Below, in pieces: positions 53,147-63,781 of a DNA stretch of 64,000 nucleotides (the first letter of the stretch is position 1; each line of letters begins with the position of its first letter). Under the pieces are notes generated by a model. The model had not been told where the DNA came from. It worked only from the letters and a program-made list of their open reading frames with translations, and did no database searches. Location: positions 2,418,001-2,482,000 of the forward strand of contig NZ_BCUT01000001.1 in the NCBI RefSeq assembly GCF_001591365.1. Reading direction: 5' to 3'. Origin of the DNA: Variovorax paradoxus NBRC 15149. Lineage in GTDB: Bacteria > Pseudomonadota > Gammaproteobacteria > Burkholderiales > Burkholderiaceae_C. The translations under genes were made by a program, and so were the position numbers.

Positions 53147-53962
53147 TTAGCGACGTTCGACGAATTCGAGCACCGCCTCGATCATGCGCCGCACATGCGG
53201 CTGCACGCCGGCCGCGACCTCGGGCAGGTAGTCGAAGGGCAGCTTCTCCTGCATGTAGCTCGACTGCGTCATCTCCAGCTGCACCGCGTGCACGCCGGCC
53301 GCGGGGTTGCCGTACTGGCGCGTGATGTAGCCGCCCGTGAAGCGGCCGTTGAGCACGCCCGTGTAGCCAGTGGCCGATTCGGCAATGCCGAGCAGCGTGG
53401 CGGCCAGCGCCGGGTCGCAGCTGCTGCCCTTGCCGGTGCCCAGGTTCAAGTCGGGCAGCTTGCCTTCGAAGAAGCGCGGCAGCACCGAGCGGATCGAGTG
53501 CGCGTCCCACAGTGCGATGGTGCCGTGCGCGGCCTTCATGCGGTCGAGCTCGGCCTGCAGCTGCCGGTGGTAGGGCTGCCAGATGGCGTCGCGGCGCGCG
53601 GCGATTTCCGCGTCGTCCGGAAGGTCGTCGGCGGACGCGTAGACCGGCGTGTCGTCGAAGGTGTCGACCGGGCACAGGCCCGTGACGCTCTGGCCCGGGT
53701 AGAGGCTGGCGCCATCCGGCGGGCGGTTCAGGTCGACCACGTAGCGCGAATGCGTGGCAACGAGCACCGAGGCGCCGAGTTCATCGGCAAAGTCGTAGAG
53801 CCGCTCGAGATGCCAGTCGGTATCGGGCACCTGGCGCGCCTCGCCGGTCAGGCGGGCGGCGAGCGCGGGCGGCACGTAGGTGCCGACGTGCGGCATGGAG
53901 ATCAGCAAGGGACGCGTGCCCTGGCGGAAGCGGAAGGCGGGTTCGGTGGTGGTGAAGCTCAT
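53147..53962 (-). CDS. hutG: N-formylglutamate deformylase
   Basis: HutG hydrolyses N-formylglutamate to glutamate and formate, the last step of the five-step histidine pathway. The 271 residues belong to the N-formylglutamate amidohydrolase family: LLISMPHVGTYVPPAL at the start, VPDTDWHLERLYDFA, VVDLNRPPDGASLYPGQ, and LWDAHSIRSVLPRFFEG with the metal-site His and Glu. It follows hutF after 6 bases, so both are translated from one message. Confidence 0.94.
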   Translation of the reverse strand: MSFTTTEPAFRFRQGTRPLLISMPHVGTYVPPALAARLTGEARQVPDTDWHLERLYDFADELGASVLVATHSRYVVDLNRPPDGASLYPGQSVTGLCPVDTFDDTPVYASADDLPDDAEIAARRDAIWQPYHRQLQAELDRMKAAHGTIALWDAHSIRSVLPRFFEGKLPDLNLGTGKGSSCDPALAATLLGIAESATGYTGVLNGRFTGGYITRQYGNPAAGVHAVQLEMTQSSYMQEKLPFDYLPEVAAGVQPHVRRMIEAVLEFVERR

Positions 53963-53968
53963 GGGACT

Positions 53969-55378
53969 CTAATTTTCAAGGAGAAGCTGGCTGCGCGCCG
54001 CGACGAAGGCGGCGGCGGCCTCGGTGTGCAGGGCGTGGCGGCCGGCCGCCACGCGCGGCTGGCCCGACACCCAGACGGCATCGATGGCCGAGGTGCGGTG
54101 GCTCGCAAAGACGTGGGCCGACAGCATGTCGGGCGCCGGCAGGCCCTGCAGCGCAAGCTGTGCGGCATCGAGCACCACGAAGTCGGCCTGCTGCCCCACC
54201 GCCAGGCCGCCGATGGCCCGGCCCGAGGCCTGCGCGCCGCCGCGCACCGCTTCGAGCGTGAGCGCGGTGGCCACGTGCGGCTGCGCCGCGCTGGCGCCGA
54301 CGTTGCGTTGCCGCCAGGCCAGGCGCTGGCTGTATTCGAGCATCAGCAGTTCTTCCGCGGCATTGACCGTGGCGTGGCTGTCGGAGCCCAGGCCCCAGGC
54401 GCCGCCATGGTGGCGCCAGGCGGAAAAATCGAAGATGCCGTCGCCCAGGTTGGCCTCGGTGGTCGGGCACAGGCCGGCGACCGCGCCGCTCCTGGCGCCG
54501 CGCTCGTATTCGGCCGCGTCCATGTGCGTGGCATGCACCAGGCACCAGCGCGCATCGACCGGCGCATGGTCGAGCAGCCAGGCCACGGGCCGCTGGCCGC
54601 TCCAGGCCACGCAGTCGTCGACCTCCTTGGTCTGTTCGGCGATGTGGATGTGGATCGGCGCGCCCGGGTCGATGGCCTCGAGCCCCGCCACGGCTTCGCG
54701 CAGCGCGTCGGGCGGCACGGCGCGCAGCGAATGCGGCGCGAGCCCCAGGCGGGCCGAAGGACCGCCTTGCGGTCCGGGTGCGCCCTGCGCCTCGCATGCA
54801 GGCTTGAGGGTGTCGAGCAGGCGCAGCATCGAATCCGTCGAGCGGATGAAGCGGCGCTGCCCCTCGTTGGGCGGCAGTCCGCCGAAGCCGCTGGCCTGGT
54901 AGAGCACGGGCAAGAGCGTGAAACCGATGCCGGCCTTCTTCGCGGCGCGCAGCAGCGCGAGGCTCAGCGTCGCATCGTCGGCATAGGGGCGGCCATCGGC
55001 ATCGTGGTGCACGTACTGGAACTCGCACACGCTGGTGTAGCCCGCCTCGAGCATCTCGGCATAGAGCCAGGTCGCGATGGCCTCCATCTGCTGCGGGCCG
55101 AGGCGTGCGGCAAAGCGGTACATCAGCGTGCGCCAGCTCCAGAAGCTGTCCTGCTGCTGGGCGCGGTATTCGGTGAGACCCGCGAAGGCCCGCTGGAAGG
55201 CATGCGAATGCAGGTTGGGCATGCCGGGGATCACGGGGCCCTTCGCCACCTGCGCGCCCGCTGCCGGCGGGGCCGCGGACTGCACCTGCGTGAGCTGGCC
55301 GGCCTCGTTCCACGACAGCCGCACGTTCTTTGCCCATCCGCCGGGCAGCAGCGCATCGGCCGCGAACAGCGTGTTCAT
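53969..55378 (-). CDS. hutF: Formimidoylglutamate deiminase
   Basis: HutF converts N-formimino-glutamate to N-formylglutamate and ammonia. The 469-residue amidohydrolase shows [24 protein letters not shown] (metal His-x-His), [37 protein letters not shown] and [13 protein letters not shown], all typical of HutF rather than HutI. Its ATG overlaps the hutI stop (ATGA). The presence of HutF with the deformylase type of HutG defines the pathway variant. Confidence 0.94.
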   Translation of the reverse strand: MNTLFAADALLPGGWAKNVRLSWNEAGQLTQVQSAAPPAAGAQVAKGPVIPGMPNLHSHAFQRAFAGLTEYRAQQQDSFWSWRTLMYRFAARLGPQQMEAIATWLYAEMLEAGYTSVCEFQYVHHDADGRPYADDATLSLALLRAAKKAGIGFTLLPVLYQASGFGGLPPNEGQRRFIRSTDSMLRLLDTLKPACEAQGAPGPQGGPSARLGLAPHSLRAVPPDALREAVAGLEAIDPGAPIHIHIAEQTKEVDDCVAWSGQRPVAWLLDHAPVDARWCLVHATHMDAAEYERGARSGAVAGLCPTTEANLGDGIFDFSAWRHHGGAWGLGSDSHATVNAAEELLMLEYSQRLAWRQRNVGASAAQPHVATALTLEAVRGGAQASGRAIGGLAVGQQADFVVLDAAQLALQGLPAPDMLSAHVFASHRTSAIDAVWVSGQPRVAAGRHALHTEAAAAFVAARSQLLLEN

Positions 55379-56625
55379 TGGGCAGCTCCCACGGCGATGC
55401 GGCCCTGGCGCACGACGGTGCGCACCGGGCGCTGGCCGAACCAGTAGGCGAGCTCGGCTGCGTCGCGCACGTTCCAGAGCACGAAGTTGGCGGGCATGCC
55501 CTCGGCGATCGCGCCGTGCGTTTTCTGCAGGCCCAGGGCGCGCGCCGCATGCAGGGTGACGCCGGCCAGCGCCTCGGGCACCGTGAGGCGGAACAGCGTG
55601 CAGGCCATGTTCATCATCAACAGCAGGCTCAGCGCGGGCGAGGTGCCGGGGTTGTGGTCGGTCGACACGGCCATCGGCACGCCGGCGGTGCGCAGCGCCT
55701 CGATCGGCGGCAGGTGCGTGTCGCGCAGCGTGTAGTAGGCGCCGGGCAGCAGCACGGCCACGGTGCCTGATTGGCGCATGGCCTCGATGCCTTGGGCCGA
55801 CAGGTGCTCGATGTGGTCGCACGAGAGCGCGCCGTAGCGCGCGGCGAGCGCGGCGCCGCCCATGTCGGAGAGCTGCTCGGCATGCAGCTTGACAGGCAGG
55901 CCCAGCGCCTTCGCGGCCTGGAAGACCTGCTCGGTTTCCGCGAGCGTGAAGGCGATGCGTTCGCAGAACACGTCGACCGCATCGACCAGCCCCTCGGCCG
56001 CGAGCGCGGGCAGCATCTCATTGCAGACGAGATCGATGTAGTCGCCGCTGCGGCCCGCGTATTCGGGCGGCAGCGCGTGCGCGCCGAGGAAGGTGGTGCG
56101 CACCGTGACGCCATAAGCCTCGCCCAGGCGCCGCGCCACGCGCAGCTGCTTGCGCTCATGCTCAAGCGCGAGGCCGTAGCCCGACTTGATCTCGATCGCG
56201 CAGACGCCGTCGGCCAGCAGCTGTTCGAGCCGCGGCGCGGCCTGCGCGAAGAGCGCGTCTTCATCGGCCTCGCGCGTCGCGCGCACCGACGAGACGATGC
56301 CGCCGCCGGCCTTCGCCACTTCTTCGTAGCTGGCGCCCGCGAGCCGCATCGCGAACTCGTTGGCGCGCTGGCCGCCGTAGACCAGGTGGGTGTGGCAATC
56401 GACCAGGCCGGGCGTGACGAGCGCGCCGCCGCCATCGTGCGGCGGCAGGCCTGCGAACTCGGCCGGCAGGGCGCTGCGCGCGCCGACCCAGCGGACCGTG
56501 CCTTCGGCCACCGCGATGGCGGCTTCGGTGTCGGCGTCCGGGGTGGTGCCGGGCGCGGCGCCGGGCGCCAGGCGGAGCCCCGTCCAGAGGCCGTCGGCCG
56601 ATGGGAATGTGCTTGCGGATGTCAT
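55375..56625 (-). CDS. hutI: Imidazolonepropionase
   Basis: HutI hydrolyses imidazolone-5-propionate to formiminoglutamate. The 416 residues contain [24 protein letters not shown] (metal His-x-His), [64 protein letters not shown] and [10 protein letters not shown]. The start was taken at MTSASTFPS; longer open frame upstream is non-coding in character. It follows hutD after 23 bases. Confidence 0.95.
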   Translation of the reverse strand: MTSASTFPSADGLWTGLRLAPGAAPGTTPDADTEAAIAVAEGTVRWVGARSALPAEFAGLPPHDGGGALVTPGLVDCHTHLVYGGQRANEFAMRLAGASYEEVAKAGGGIVSSVRATREADEDALFAQAAPRLEQLLADGVCAIEIKSGYGLALEHERKQLRVARRLGEAYGVTVRTTFLGAHALPPEYAGRSGDYIDLVCNEMLPALAAEGLVDAVDVFCERIAFTLAETEQVFQAAKALGLPVKLHAEQLSDMGGAALAARYGALSCDHIEHLSAQGIEAMRQSGTVAVLLPGAYYTLRDTHLPPIEALRTAGVPMAVSTDHNPGTSPALSLLLMMNMACTLFRLTVPEALAGVTLHAARALGLQKTHGAIAEGMPANFVLWNVRDAAELAYWFGQRPVRTVVRQGRIAVGAAQ

Positions 56626-56648
56626 GTCTTGTCTGGTGTTTGCACAGC

Positions 56649-57218
56649 TTACGCCGGCACGATGCGGATCGCAGCCAGCCGCGCGCCTTCCTGCGCGGGC
56701 TCGGCCTGCCATGCCTGCGCACTGTCGGTCCAGTACAGGCCTTCGCCCTCGCGGCAGGGCTCTCCGTTCAGGCGCCATGCGCCGCCAAGCGCGAGCAGCA
56801 CGCCGTGCGGTGCGGCCTCGACGGCCGATGCGTGGTCTAGCACCTGCACGTCGGCGCGCCACTGGCCATGGCGCGTCATGATGTTGAAGTCGTTCGATGC
56901 GCCGCCGAGCAGCGTGCAGTCGATCGCGTCGTCGCCGCTGAATGCGAACGGCCGGTGCGGCACGTCGAGCCGGTGCTCGATGCGCCCGTCGTGCGTGAAC
57001 AGCCGCACGCCGTCGCCTTCGAGCAGCATGATGCTGCGGTCCACGCCCGCGAAAGTCGAAAACGGCCCGGCCGCCGCGATGGTCGCGATGCTCGCGCGCC
57101 AGCCGAAGCCATCGAGCCCCGCGCCCTGCGGCCAGCTCGCGATCTCCTGCGTGGTGCCGCCGCCGTTCTTCCAGGGCATGGCGGGGAGAGAGCTGCGAGA
57201 GAAGCGCTGCACGCTCAT
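56649..57218 (-). CDS. hutD: HutD family protein
   Basis: HutD is a cupin-like protein encoded in hut operons and thought to limit pathway flux; its molecular action is uncertain. The 189 residues carry the family start ([22 protein letters not shown]), [39 protein letters not shown] and a C-terminal cupin strand pattern. Its ATG overlaps the permease stop by 4 bases, tying it to histidine import. Confidence 0.9.
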   Translation of the reverse strand: MSVQRFSRSSLPAMPWKNGGGTTQEIASWPQGAGLDGFGWRASIATIAAAGPFSTFAGVDRSIMLLEGDGVRLFTHDGRIEHRLDVPHRPFAFSGDDAIDCTLLGGASNDFNIMTRHGQWRADVQVLDHASAVEAAPHGVLLALGGAWRLNGEPCREGEGLYWTDSAQAWQAEPAQEGARLAAIRIVPA

Positions 57219-57883
57219 CGCATCAACCCGCCTTGGCGCAGCTTCTGCTCGAAGTGCCTGAGGACCAGCGTCATCGTGCCCGTGAGCACGAAATACACGA
57301 GCGCAATCGCCAGGTAGACCTCGAGCGAGCGGTACGACACGCTGATGATCTTCTGCCCTTCATGCATCACGTCGTGGATCGTCAACAGAGACACCAGCGC
57401 CGAGTTCTTGATGAGCGCAATGAACTCGTTGCCCAGCGGCGGAATCATGCGCACCACGGCCTGCGGCAGCACGATCTCGCGCATCGCGGTGCCGGGCGTC
57501 ATGCCCAGCGACTGCGCCGCCATGGTCTGGCCCTTGTCGATCGACTGGATCGCGCCACGCACGATCTCCGACACGTAGGCACCCGAATACACGCCGAGCC
57601 CCAGCACGCCGCACAGGAAGGCCGGCAGCAGGATGCCGAAGTGCGGCAGTCCGAAGAACAAAATGAAAAGCTGCACCAGCAGCGGCGTGCCACGGATCGC
57701 TGCCACGTACGCCGTGCACGCGCCGTAGAGCCAGCGCCGCTTCGGGTTGAGCCGGCCGATGCCCACCAGCAGGCCCAGCACGCAGCCGAGCGCGAGCGCG
57801 CAGGCGGTGATCTCCACCGTGACCAGCGCCCCGCGCAGCAGGTCGGGCCAGCCCTGCCAGACCGGCGAGAAATCGAAATCCAT
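57215..57883 (-). CDS. Polar amino acid ABC permease (probable histidine/urocanate uptake)
   Basis: This single permease subunit of the HisMQ/GlnP type has 222 residues and about five membrane helices. Family features are [77 protein letters not shown] (the EAA loop), [21 protein letters not shown]. It could form a homodimer, as GlnP-type systems do. No cognate ATPase of this family is found in the hut run. A dispersed repeat lies just upstream and supplies the AAAGG ribosome site. Confidence 0.9.
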   Translation of the reverse strand: MDFDFSPVWQGWPDLLRGALVTVEITACALALGCVLGLLVGIGRLNPKRRWLYGACTAYVAAIRGTPLLVQLFILFFGLPHFGILLPAFLCGVLGLGVYSGAYVSEIVRGAIQSIDKGQTMAAQSLGMTPGTAMREIVLPQAVVRMIPPLGNEFIALIKNSALVSLLTIHDVMHEGQKIISVSYRSLEVYLAIALVYFVLTGTMTLVLRHFEQKLRQGGLMR

Positions 57884-57985
57884 GGGTCAGCCTTTTCGGC
57901 GGCCGAGCGCCGGGCCGCCCCAAGCCGGCCGCGCCTCCCCCATGGGGGGTGGAGTTACACGCGCGCAGCGCGTGAAAAGCCGGGG
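57884..57985. repeat. Dispersed GC-rich repeat, copy 2 (between binding protein and permease genes)
   Basis: The 17-bp core CGCCGGGCCGCCCCAAG (57908-57924) is the exact reverse complement of the core at 42267-42283. The element contains hairpins (CCCCCATGGGGGG; GCGCGCAGCGCG). Read on the minus strand it ends in AAAAGGCTGACCC directly before the permease ATG, like copy 1, which ends in GGGAGGCTTGACC before the enamidase ATG. Confidence 0.75.
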
Positions 57986-57993
57986 GGCTGACA

Positions 57994-58734
57994 TTACTTG
58001 AACCACTTGGCGACGATCTGCGCGTAGGTGCCGTCGGCCTTGAGCTTCTCGATGGCACCGTTCACCGCCTTGGTGAGTTCGGGCGTGTCCTTGCGGATGG
58101 CCATGCCGTATTCCTCGGTGGTGATCTGCTCGGGCAGCACCTTGAGGCCGCCGCGCGTGCGCACGTACTGGTAGGCGGCGGGCTTGCCGGTCACGGCGGC
58201 ATCGGCGCGGCCGATGTCGACGAGGTTGAACATCTCCTGGTTCTTCTCGACTTCCATCAGCTGCACCTGCGGGAATTTCTCCTTGGTGTAGGCGACCGAC
58301 TTGGTGCCCACCTGCACGCTGACCTTCTTGCCGTTGATGTCGGCCGGCGCCTTGATGGCCGTGTTGCCGTCCTTCACCATCACCACGAGGCCGCCCGCGT
58401 AGTAGGGCACGGTGAAGTCGACGACCTTCCTGCGCTCGTCGGTGATGTAGATGGCCGAGACGGCCATGTCGAAGCGCTTGGAAATGAGGCCCGGCACGAG
58501 CCCCTTGAAGTCGATGTCGATCCATTCGATCTTGCGGCCCAGCGCCTTGCCGATGGCCTCGACCAGCTCCACGTCGAAGCCCGTGCGCTTGCCGTTCTCC
58601 ACGAACTCCATCGGCGGGAAGGTGGCATCGGTGGCCACGCGCAGCGGCTCGCCCTGCGCCTGCGCGGTGGCGGCAAAGCCGAAGAAGGCGAGGCTGGAGA
58701 GTGCGGCGGCAACGAGGGTGCGGCGGGTGTTCAT
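57994..58734 (-). CDS. Polar amino acid ABC substrate-binding protein (probable histidine/urocanate)
   Basis: This periplasmic binding protein of family 3 has 246 residues. A signal peptide ends near ATAQAQG, then come the SBP_bac_3 motifs LRVATDATFPPMEFVENGKRTGFDVELVEAIGKAL, FDMAVSAIYITDERRKVVDFTVPYY and the C-terminal AIEKLKADGTYAQIVAKWF. It lies downstream of the IclR gene and upstream of the permease. Context among hut genes suggests histidine, urocanate or another pathway amino acid; specificity cannot be read from the sequence. Confidence 0.9.
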   Translation of the reverse strand: MNTRRTLVAAALSSLAFFGFAATAQAQGEPLRVATDATFPPMEFVENGKRTGFDVELVEAIGKALGRKIEWIDIDFKGLVPGLISKRFDMAVSAIYITDERRKVVDFTVPYYAGGLVVMVKDGNTAIKAPADINGKKVSVQVGTKSVAYTKEKFPQVQLMEVEKNQEMFNLVDIGRADAAVTGKPAAYQYVRTRGGLKVLPEQITTEEYGMAIRKDTPELTKAVNGAIEKLKADGTYAQIVAKWFK

Positions 58735-58787
58735 GTGAAGGCTTCCGTGGGTTTGAAAAAAAAGAGGGAAAGAAAGGCAGCGATCGG

Positions 58788-59522
58788 CTATTGCAGCGCG
58801 CGCGAGATGCGCGCCGCGGTGACGACGGTGAGGGCGGCCCATGCAGCTTCCATGCCCCCGGCGCGCGTGAGCGGCGCCATGAGCGTGATCGCGCCGCGCA
58901 GGCGCCGGCCCGGGCCGAGCACCGGTGCGCTCGCGCCCCAGACGCCCGCGTCGACCTCGCCGTGGGTCACGGCATGGCCGGCCTCGCGGATCGCGTCGAG
59001 CTCGGCGGCACGCTCGGCGCGGCGGCCGGGGTCGTCGCCAAGGCTGTCGAGCAAGGCATCGCGCTGGTCGGCCGGCAGGTGGGCCAGCAGGCATTTGGCG
59101 CTGGCGCCGTCGCGCGCCGGCACGCTGCGGCCGCGGTCGAACGAGCAGCGCAGCGACTGCTCGCTGTCGATCATTTCCAGGCACACGACGCGGTCGTTGA
59201 CCAGCGTGACCAGCGCCACGCTTTCATGGCTTTGCTGCGCGAGCGCGCGCATGTCGGCGCGCGCGGCCATGACGAGGTCGGAGTTGCCGTCGAAGCCGCT
59301 CGCGAGCTGCACGCTCACGGGGCCGGGCGAATAGCGTCCGTCGGTCTCCATCACGAAGCCCCAGCGCCGCAGCACCGCGATCTGCCGGTACAGCGTGCTC
59401 TTGACGAGGCCCGTGGCTTCGGCGAGTTCGGCCGCACTCATCGCCGACTTGCTCTGCGCCAGCACCGACAGCACGCGCAGCGCGCGGTCGTTGTGGGCGG
59501 AAGCTTCGGGCATGGACGTCAT
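58788..59522 (-). CDS. IclR family transcriptional regulator in the hut locus
   Basis: The product (about 244 residues from the start used) has an IclR winged helix (NDRALRVLSVLAQSKSAMSAAELAEATGLVKSTLYRQIAVL) and the IclR effector domain (SGFDGNSDLVMAARADMRALA onward). An alternative ATG at 59591 adds 23 residues and has GAAGG upstream. The inner start is preferred because a promoter-like pair, TTGGAT (59586-59591) and GATACT (59563-59568) with 17-base spacing, would lie upstream of it. A perfect palindrome lies just beyond. It may control the import genes downstream (binding protein, permease) or the whole distal hut operon; HutC is the second regulator. Confidence 0.82.
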   Translation of the reverse strand: MTSMPEASAHNDRALRVLSVLAQSKSAMSAAELAEATGLVKSTLYRQIAVLRRWGFVMETDGRYSPGPVSVQLASGFDGNSDLVMAARADMRALAQQSHESVALVTLVNDRVVCLEMIDSEQSLRCSFDRGRSVPARDGASAKCLLAHLPADQRDALLDSLGDDPGRRAERAAELDAIREAGHAVTHGEVDAGVWGASAPVLGPGRRLRGAITLMAPLTRAGGMEAAWAALTVVTAARISRALQ

Positions 59523-59596
59523 CTGGGCCAATCGCGGGGCGTCGAAAGTGGATGCGGTGTGCAGTATCTTGCCCACCGTTCCCACATCCAAGCCTT

Positions 59597-59617
59597 CATT
59601 CCCACTGAGTGGGAATG
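59597..59617. promoter_or_regulatory. Perfect 21-bp palindrome, likely IclR operator
   Basis: CATTCCCACT-G-AGTGGGAATG is a 10-bp perfect inverted repeat with a single central base, in the 144 bp between hutU and the IclR start. It ends 5 bases upstream of a candidate -35 (TTGGAT). Size and symmetry fit an IclR-family site; an upstream position is typical when these proteins activate. Confidence 0.65.
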
Positions 59618-59666
59618 GGCGCGCTTTTTCTTTCTACCTTCGGCTTACCGCTGCTTCATGCGCCGG

Positions 59667-61385
<1,719 letters not shown>

Positions 61386-61409
61386 GGCGAGGTTCTCCTT
61401 GTTCGGTGT

Positions 61410-62963
61410 TCAGGCGTGGCTGGGCAGGATGTTCAAGAGCGCGGCCGGCAGCTCGGCCTTCAGCGCCCACTGGCGCATCGCTTCGATGTCGGGCGCAAGG
61501 TAGCGGTCGCGTTCGAGGAAGGCGACCTTCTGGCGGATGGCGGCGAATTCGGCTTCGACCAGCGGGGAGCTCTTGAGCCCCCGCTTGAGTTCGATGCCTT
61601 GTGCCGCGGCCATCGCCTCGATGCCGACGACCACCGCCGTGTTGTTGACCATGTCGCCGAGCCGGCGCGCCGCGAAGGTGGCCATCGACACGTGGTCTTC
61701 CTGGTTGGCCGAAGTGGGCAGGCTGTCGACGCTCGCGGGATGCGCGAGCGACTTGTTCTCCGACGCCAGCGCCGCGGCCGTGACCTGCGCGATCATGAAG
61801 CCCGAGTTCAGGCCGCCATCGCGCACCAGGAACGGCGGCAGGCCCGACAGGCCGGTGTCGAGCAGCAGCGCGATGCGGCGCTCGGCAATCGCGCCCACTT
61901 CGCTCACTGCCAGCGCAATGATGTCGGCCGCAAAGGCCACCGGCTCGGCGTGGAAGTTGCCGCCCGAGATCACTTCGCCGGTGTCGGTGAACACCAGCGG
62001 GTTGTCCGAGGCGGCATTGGCCTCGATCACCAGCACGCGCGCGGCATGCGCGAGGTTGTCGAGGCAGGCGCCCATCACCTGCGGAATGCAGCGCACCGAA
62101 TACGGGTCCTGCACGCGGCCGCAGTCGGCGTGCGAAGGGACGATCTCGCTGCCTTCGAGCAGCGTGCGCACCGCGCCCGCCACCGCGATCTGCCCCGGCT
62201 GGCCGCGCGCGGCATGGATGCGCGCATCGAAGGGCTTGATCGAACCCTGGATCGCTTCGAGCGAAAGCGCGCCCGACATCAGGGCCGAAGCGAACACGTC
62301 CTCCGCACCGAACAGGCCGGCGAGCGCAAGCGCGGTCGACACCTGCGTGCCGTTGAGCAGCGCCAGGCCTTCCTTGGGGCCGAGCACGAAAGGTTCGAGC
62401 CCGACGAGGCGCATGGCCTCCGCACCGCTGACCACGGCGCCGTCGGCCGTGGTGGCCTCGCCCTCGCCGATCAGCACGCAGGCCATGTGCGCGAGCGGCG
62501 CGAGGTCGCCCGAGGCGCCGACCGAGCCCTTGCACGGAATGCGCGGCATGACGCCCGCATTGAACAGGGCCAGCAGCGCCTCGGCCAGCGCGGGCCGCAC
62601 GCCCGAGTGGCCGCGCGCCAGGCTCACGGCCTTGGTCGCGAGCACCATGCGCACGACCGGCGCGGCCAGCGGCTCGCCCGTGCCCACGCTGTGCGAGAGC
62701 ACGAGGTTGCGCTGCAGCTCGGCCAGGTGGTCGTTGCCGATGCGCGTGCTCGCGAGCTTGCCGAAGCCGGTGTTGATGCCGTAGACCACCTGGTCGTTCT
62801 CGACGATGTGGCGCACCGCCGCTTCGGCGCGCGCCATGCCTTCCTGCACCGAAGGATCGAGCGCCAGCCGCACGCCGCCGGCCTGGATGCGGCGCAGCAT
62901 GGCAAGGTCCACCTTGCCGGGCGTGAGGATCAAGGGGGTGGCGGTGTGTTTGCTTGTTGGCAT
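61410..62963 (-). CDS. hutH: Histidine ammonia-lyase
   Basis: HutH removes ammonia from histidine to form urocanate, using the self-made MIO cofactor from Ala-Ser-Gly. The 517 residues contain VYGINTGFGKLASTRI, the MIO triad in GSVGASGDLAPLAHM, VFTDTGEVISGGNFHAEPVA, and EDHVSMATFAARRL. The start at MPTSKHT is used because an operator and a weak AGG site precede it; the earlier ATG would place the operator inside the gene. Confidence 0.97.
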   Translation of the reverse strand: MPTSKHTATPLILTPGKVDLAMLRRIQAGGVRLALDPSVQEGMARAEAAVRHIVENDQVVYGINTGFGKLASTRIGNDHLAELQRNLVLSHSVGTGEPLAAPVVRMVLATKAVSLARGHSGVRPALAEALLALFNAGVMPRIPCKGSVGASGDLAPLAHMACVLIGEGEATTADGAVVSGAEAMRLVGLEPFVLGPKEGLALLNGTQVSTALALAGLFGAEDVFASALMSGALSLEAIQGSIKPFDARIHAARGQPGQIAVAGAVRTLLEGSEIVPSHADCGRVQDPYSVRCIPQVMGACLDNLAHAARVLVIEANAASDNPLVFTDTGEVISGGNFHAEPVAFAADIIALAVSEVGAIAERRIALLLDTGLSGLPPFLVRDGGLNSGFMIAQVTAAALASENKSLAHPASVDSLPTSANQEDHVSMATFAARRLGDMVNNTAVVVGIEAMAAAQGIELKRGLKSSPLVEAEFAAIRQKVAFLERDRYLAPDIEAMRQWALKAELPAALLNILPSHA

Positions 62964-62970
62964 GTGAACC

Positions 62971-62980
62971 TGTCTATACA
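62971..62980 (-). promoter_or_regulatory. HutC operator candidate before hutH
   Basis: Read on the minus strand, CTTGTATAGACAGG precedes the hutH ATG by 7 bases; the core TGTATAGACA is a near-palindrome of the TGTA..TACA kind used by HutC repressors. It overlaps the hutH ribosome-binding region and lies in the 61-bp gap after hutC. Confidence 0.6.
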
Positions 62981-63024
62981 AGTAGTTGCGAGAGAAAACC
63001 TTCGGTTTCCGTGTCAAAAAAAGG

Positions 63025-63762
63025 TCAGCCGAAGCTGGGGTTGCCGTCGGCCTTGAAGCGGCTGCCCAGGCTGTAGCGCGACGCCGGATGCAGGCAGCGC
63101 ACCCAGGTGACCGGCGTGTTGCGCGTCCAGGTGCGGCGCGTGAGCAGCAGGCAGGGGTCGGTGGGCTCCATCGCGAGCCGGGCCGCCTGCTCGGCGGTGG
63201 GCAGCACGGCGTCGACCACGTGCTCGATCTGGTCGAAGGGCACGTGGCGCACCAGGTACTCGCTGGGCGGCACGGCGGCGAAGTCCTGCTCGAGGAAATC
63301 GGGCACGACCAGCGGATTGACGTAGCGCTCCTCCAGCTGCACCGGCGTGTCGTTCTCCAGGTGCAGGCAGACGCTGTGGAACACCGAGGTGCCCGCGCGC
63401 ATGTCGAGCCAGGCGGCCACGTCGGGCGAGGCAGCCAGGCGTTCCACCGCGAGCATCTCGCAGCGGTAGTCGTGCCCGCGCTGGCGGATCTCGCTCGCGA
63501 TGTTGGCGATCTGCAGCAGCGTGGACTGCGGCTTGTTCTCGGCCACGAAGCTGCCGACGCCGGCCACGCGCACGATGCGGCCCTGCTCCATGAGCTCGCG
63601 CAGCGCGCGGTTCACCGTCATGCGCGAGATGCCGAACTGCGCGACCAATTCGCTCTCGGACGGCAGGCGGTGGCCGGCCGGCCAGGTGCCGTCCTGGATC
63701 TTGCGGGAGATGTGATCCTTGACTTGCGCATAGAGCGCGAGGGACGGCAGGTCGCGTTTCAT
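63025..63762 (-). CDS. hutC: Histidine utilisation repressor (GntR/HutC family)
   Basis: HutC represses hut genes until urocanate binds. The 245 residues have a GntR winged helix (about 8-75; LALYAQVKDHISRKIQDGTWPAGHRLPSESELVAQFGISRMTVNRALREL) and a UTRA effector domain with HutC-typical features (SEIRQRGHDYRCE, LLTRRTWTRNTPVTWVRCLHPASRYSLGSRF). It sits between the truncated ABC ATPase gene (19-base gap) and hutH, so the ABC genes and hut genes may be co-transcribed. Confidence 0.95.
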   Translation of the reverse strand: MKRDLPSLALYAQVKDHISRKIQDGTWPAGHRLPSESELVAQFGISRMTVNRALRELMEQGRIVRVAGVGSFVAENKPQSTLLQIANIASEIRQRGHDYRCEMLAVERLAASPDVAAWLDMRAGTSVFHSVCLHLENDTPVQLEERYVNPLVVPDFLEQDFAAVPPSEYLVRHVPFDQIEHVVDAVLPTAEQAARLAMEPTDPCLLLTRRTWTRNTPVTWVRCLHPASRYSLGSRFKADGNPSFG

Positions 63763-63781
63763 TTCAGGCGTGGGGCTTGTG

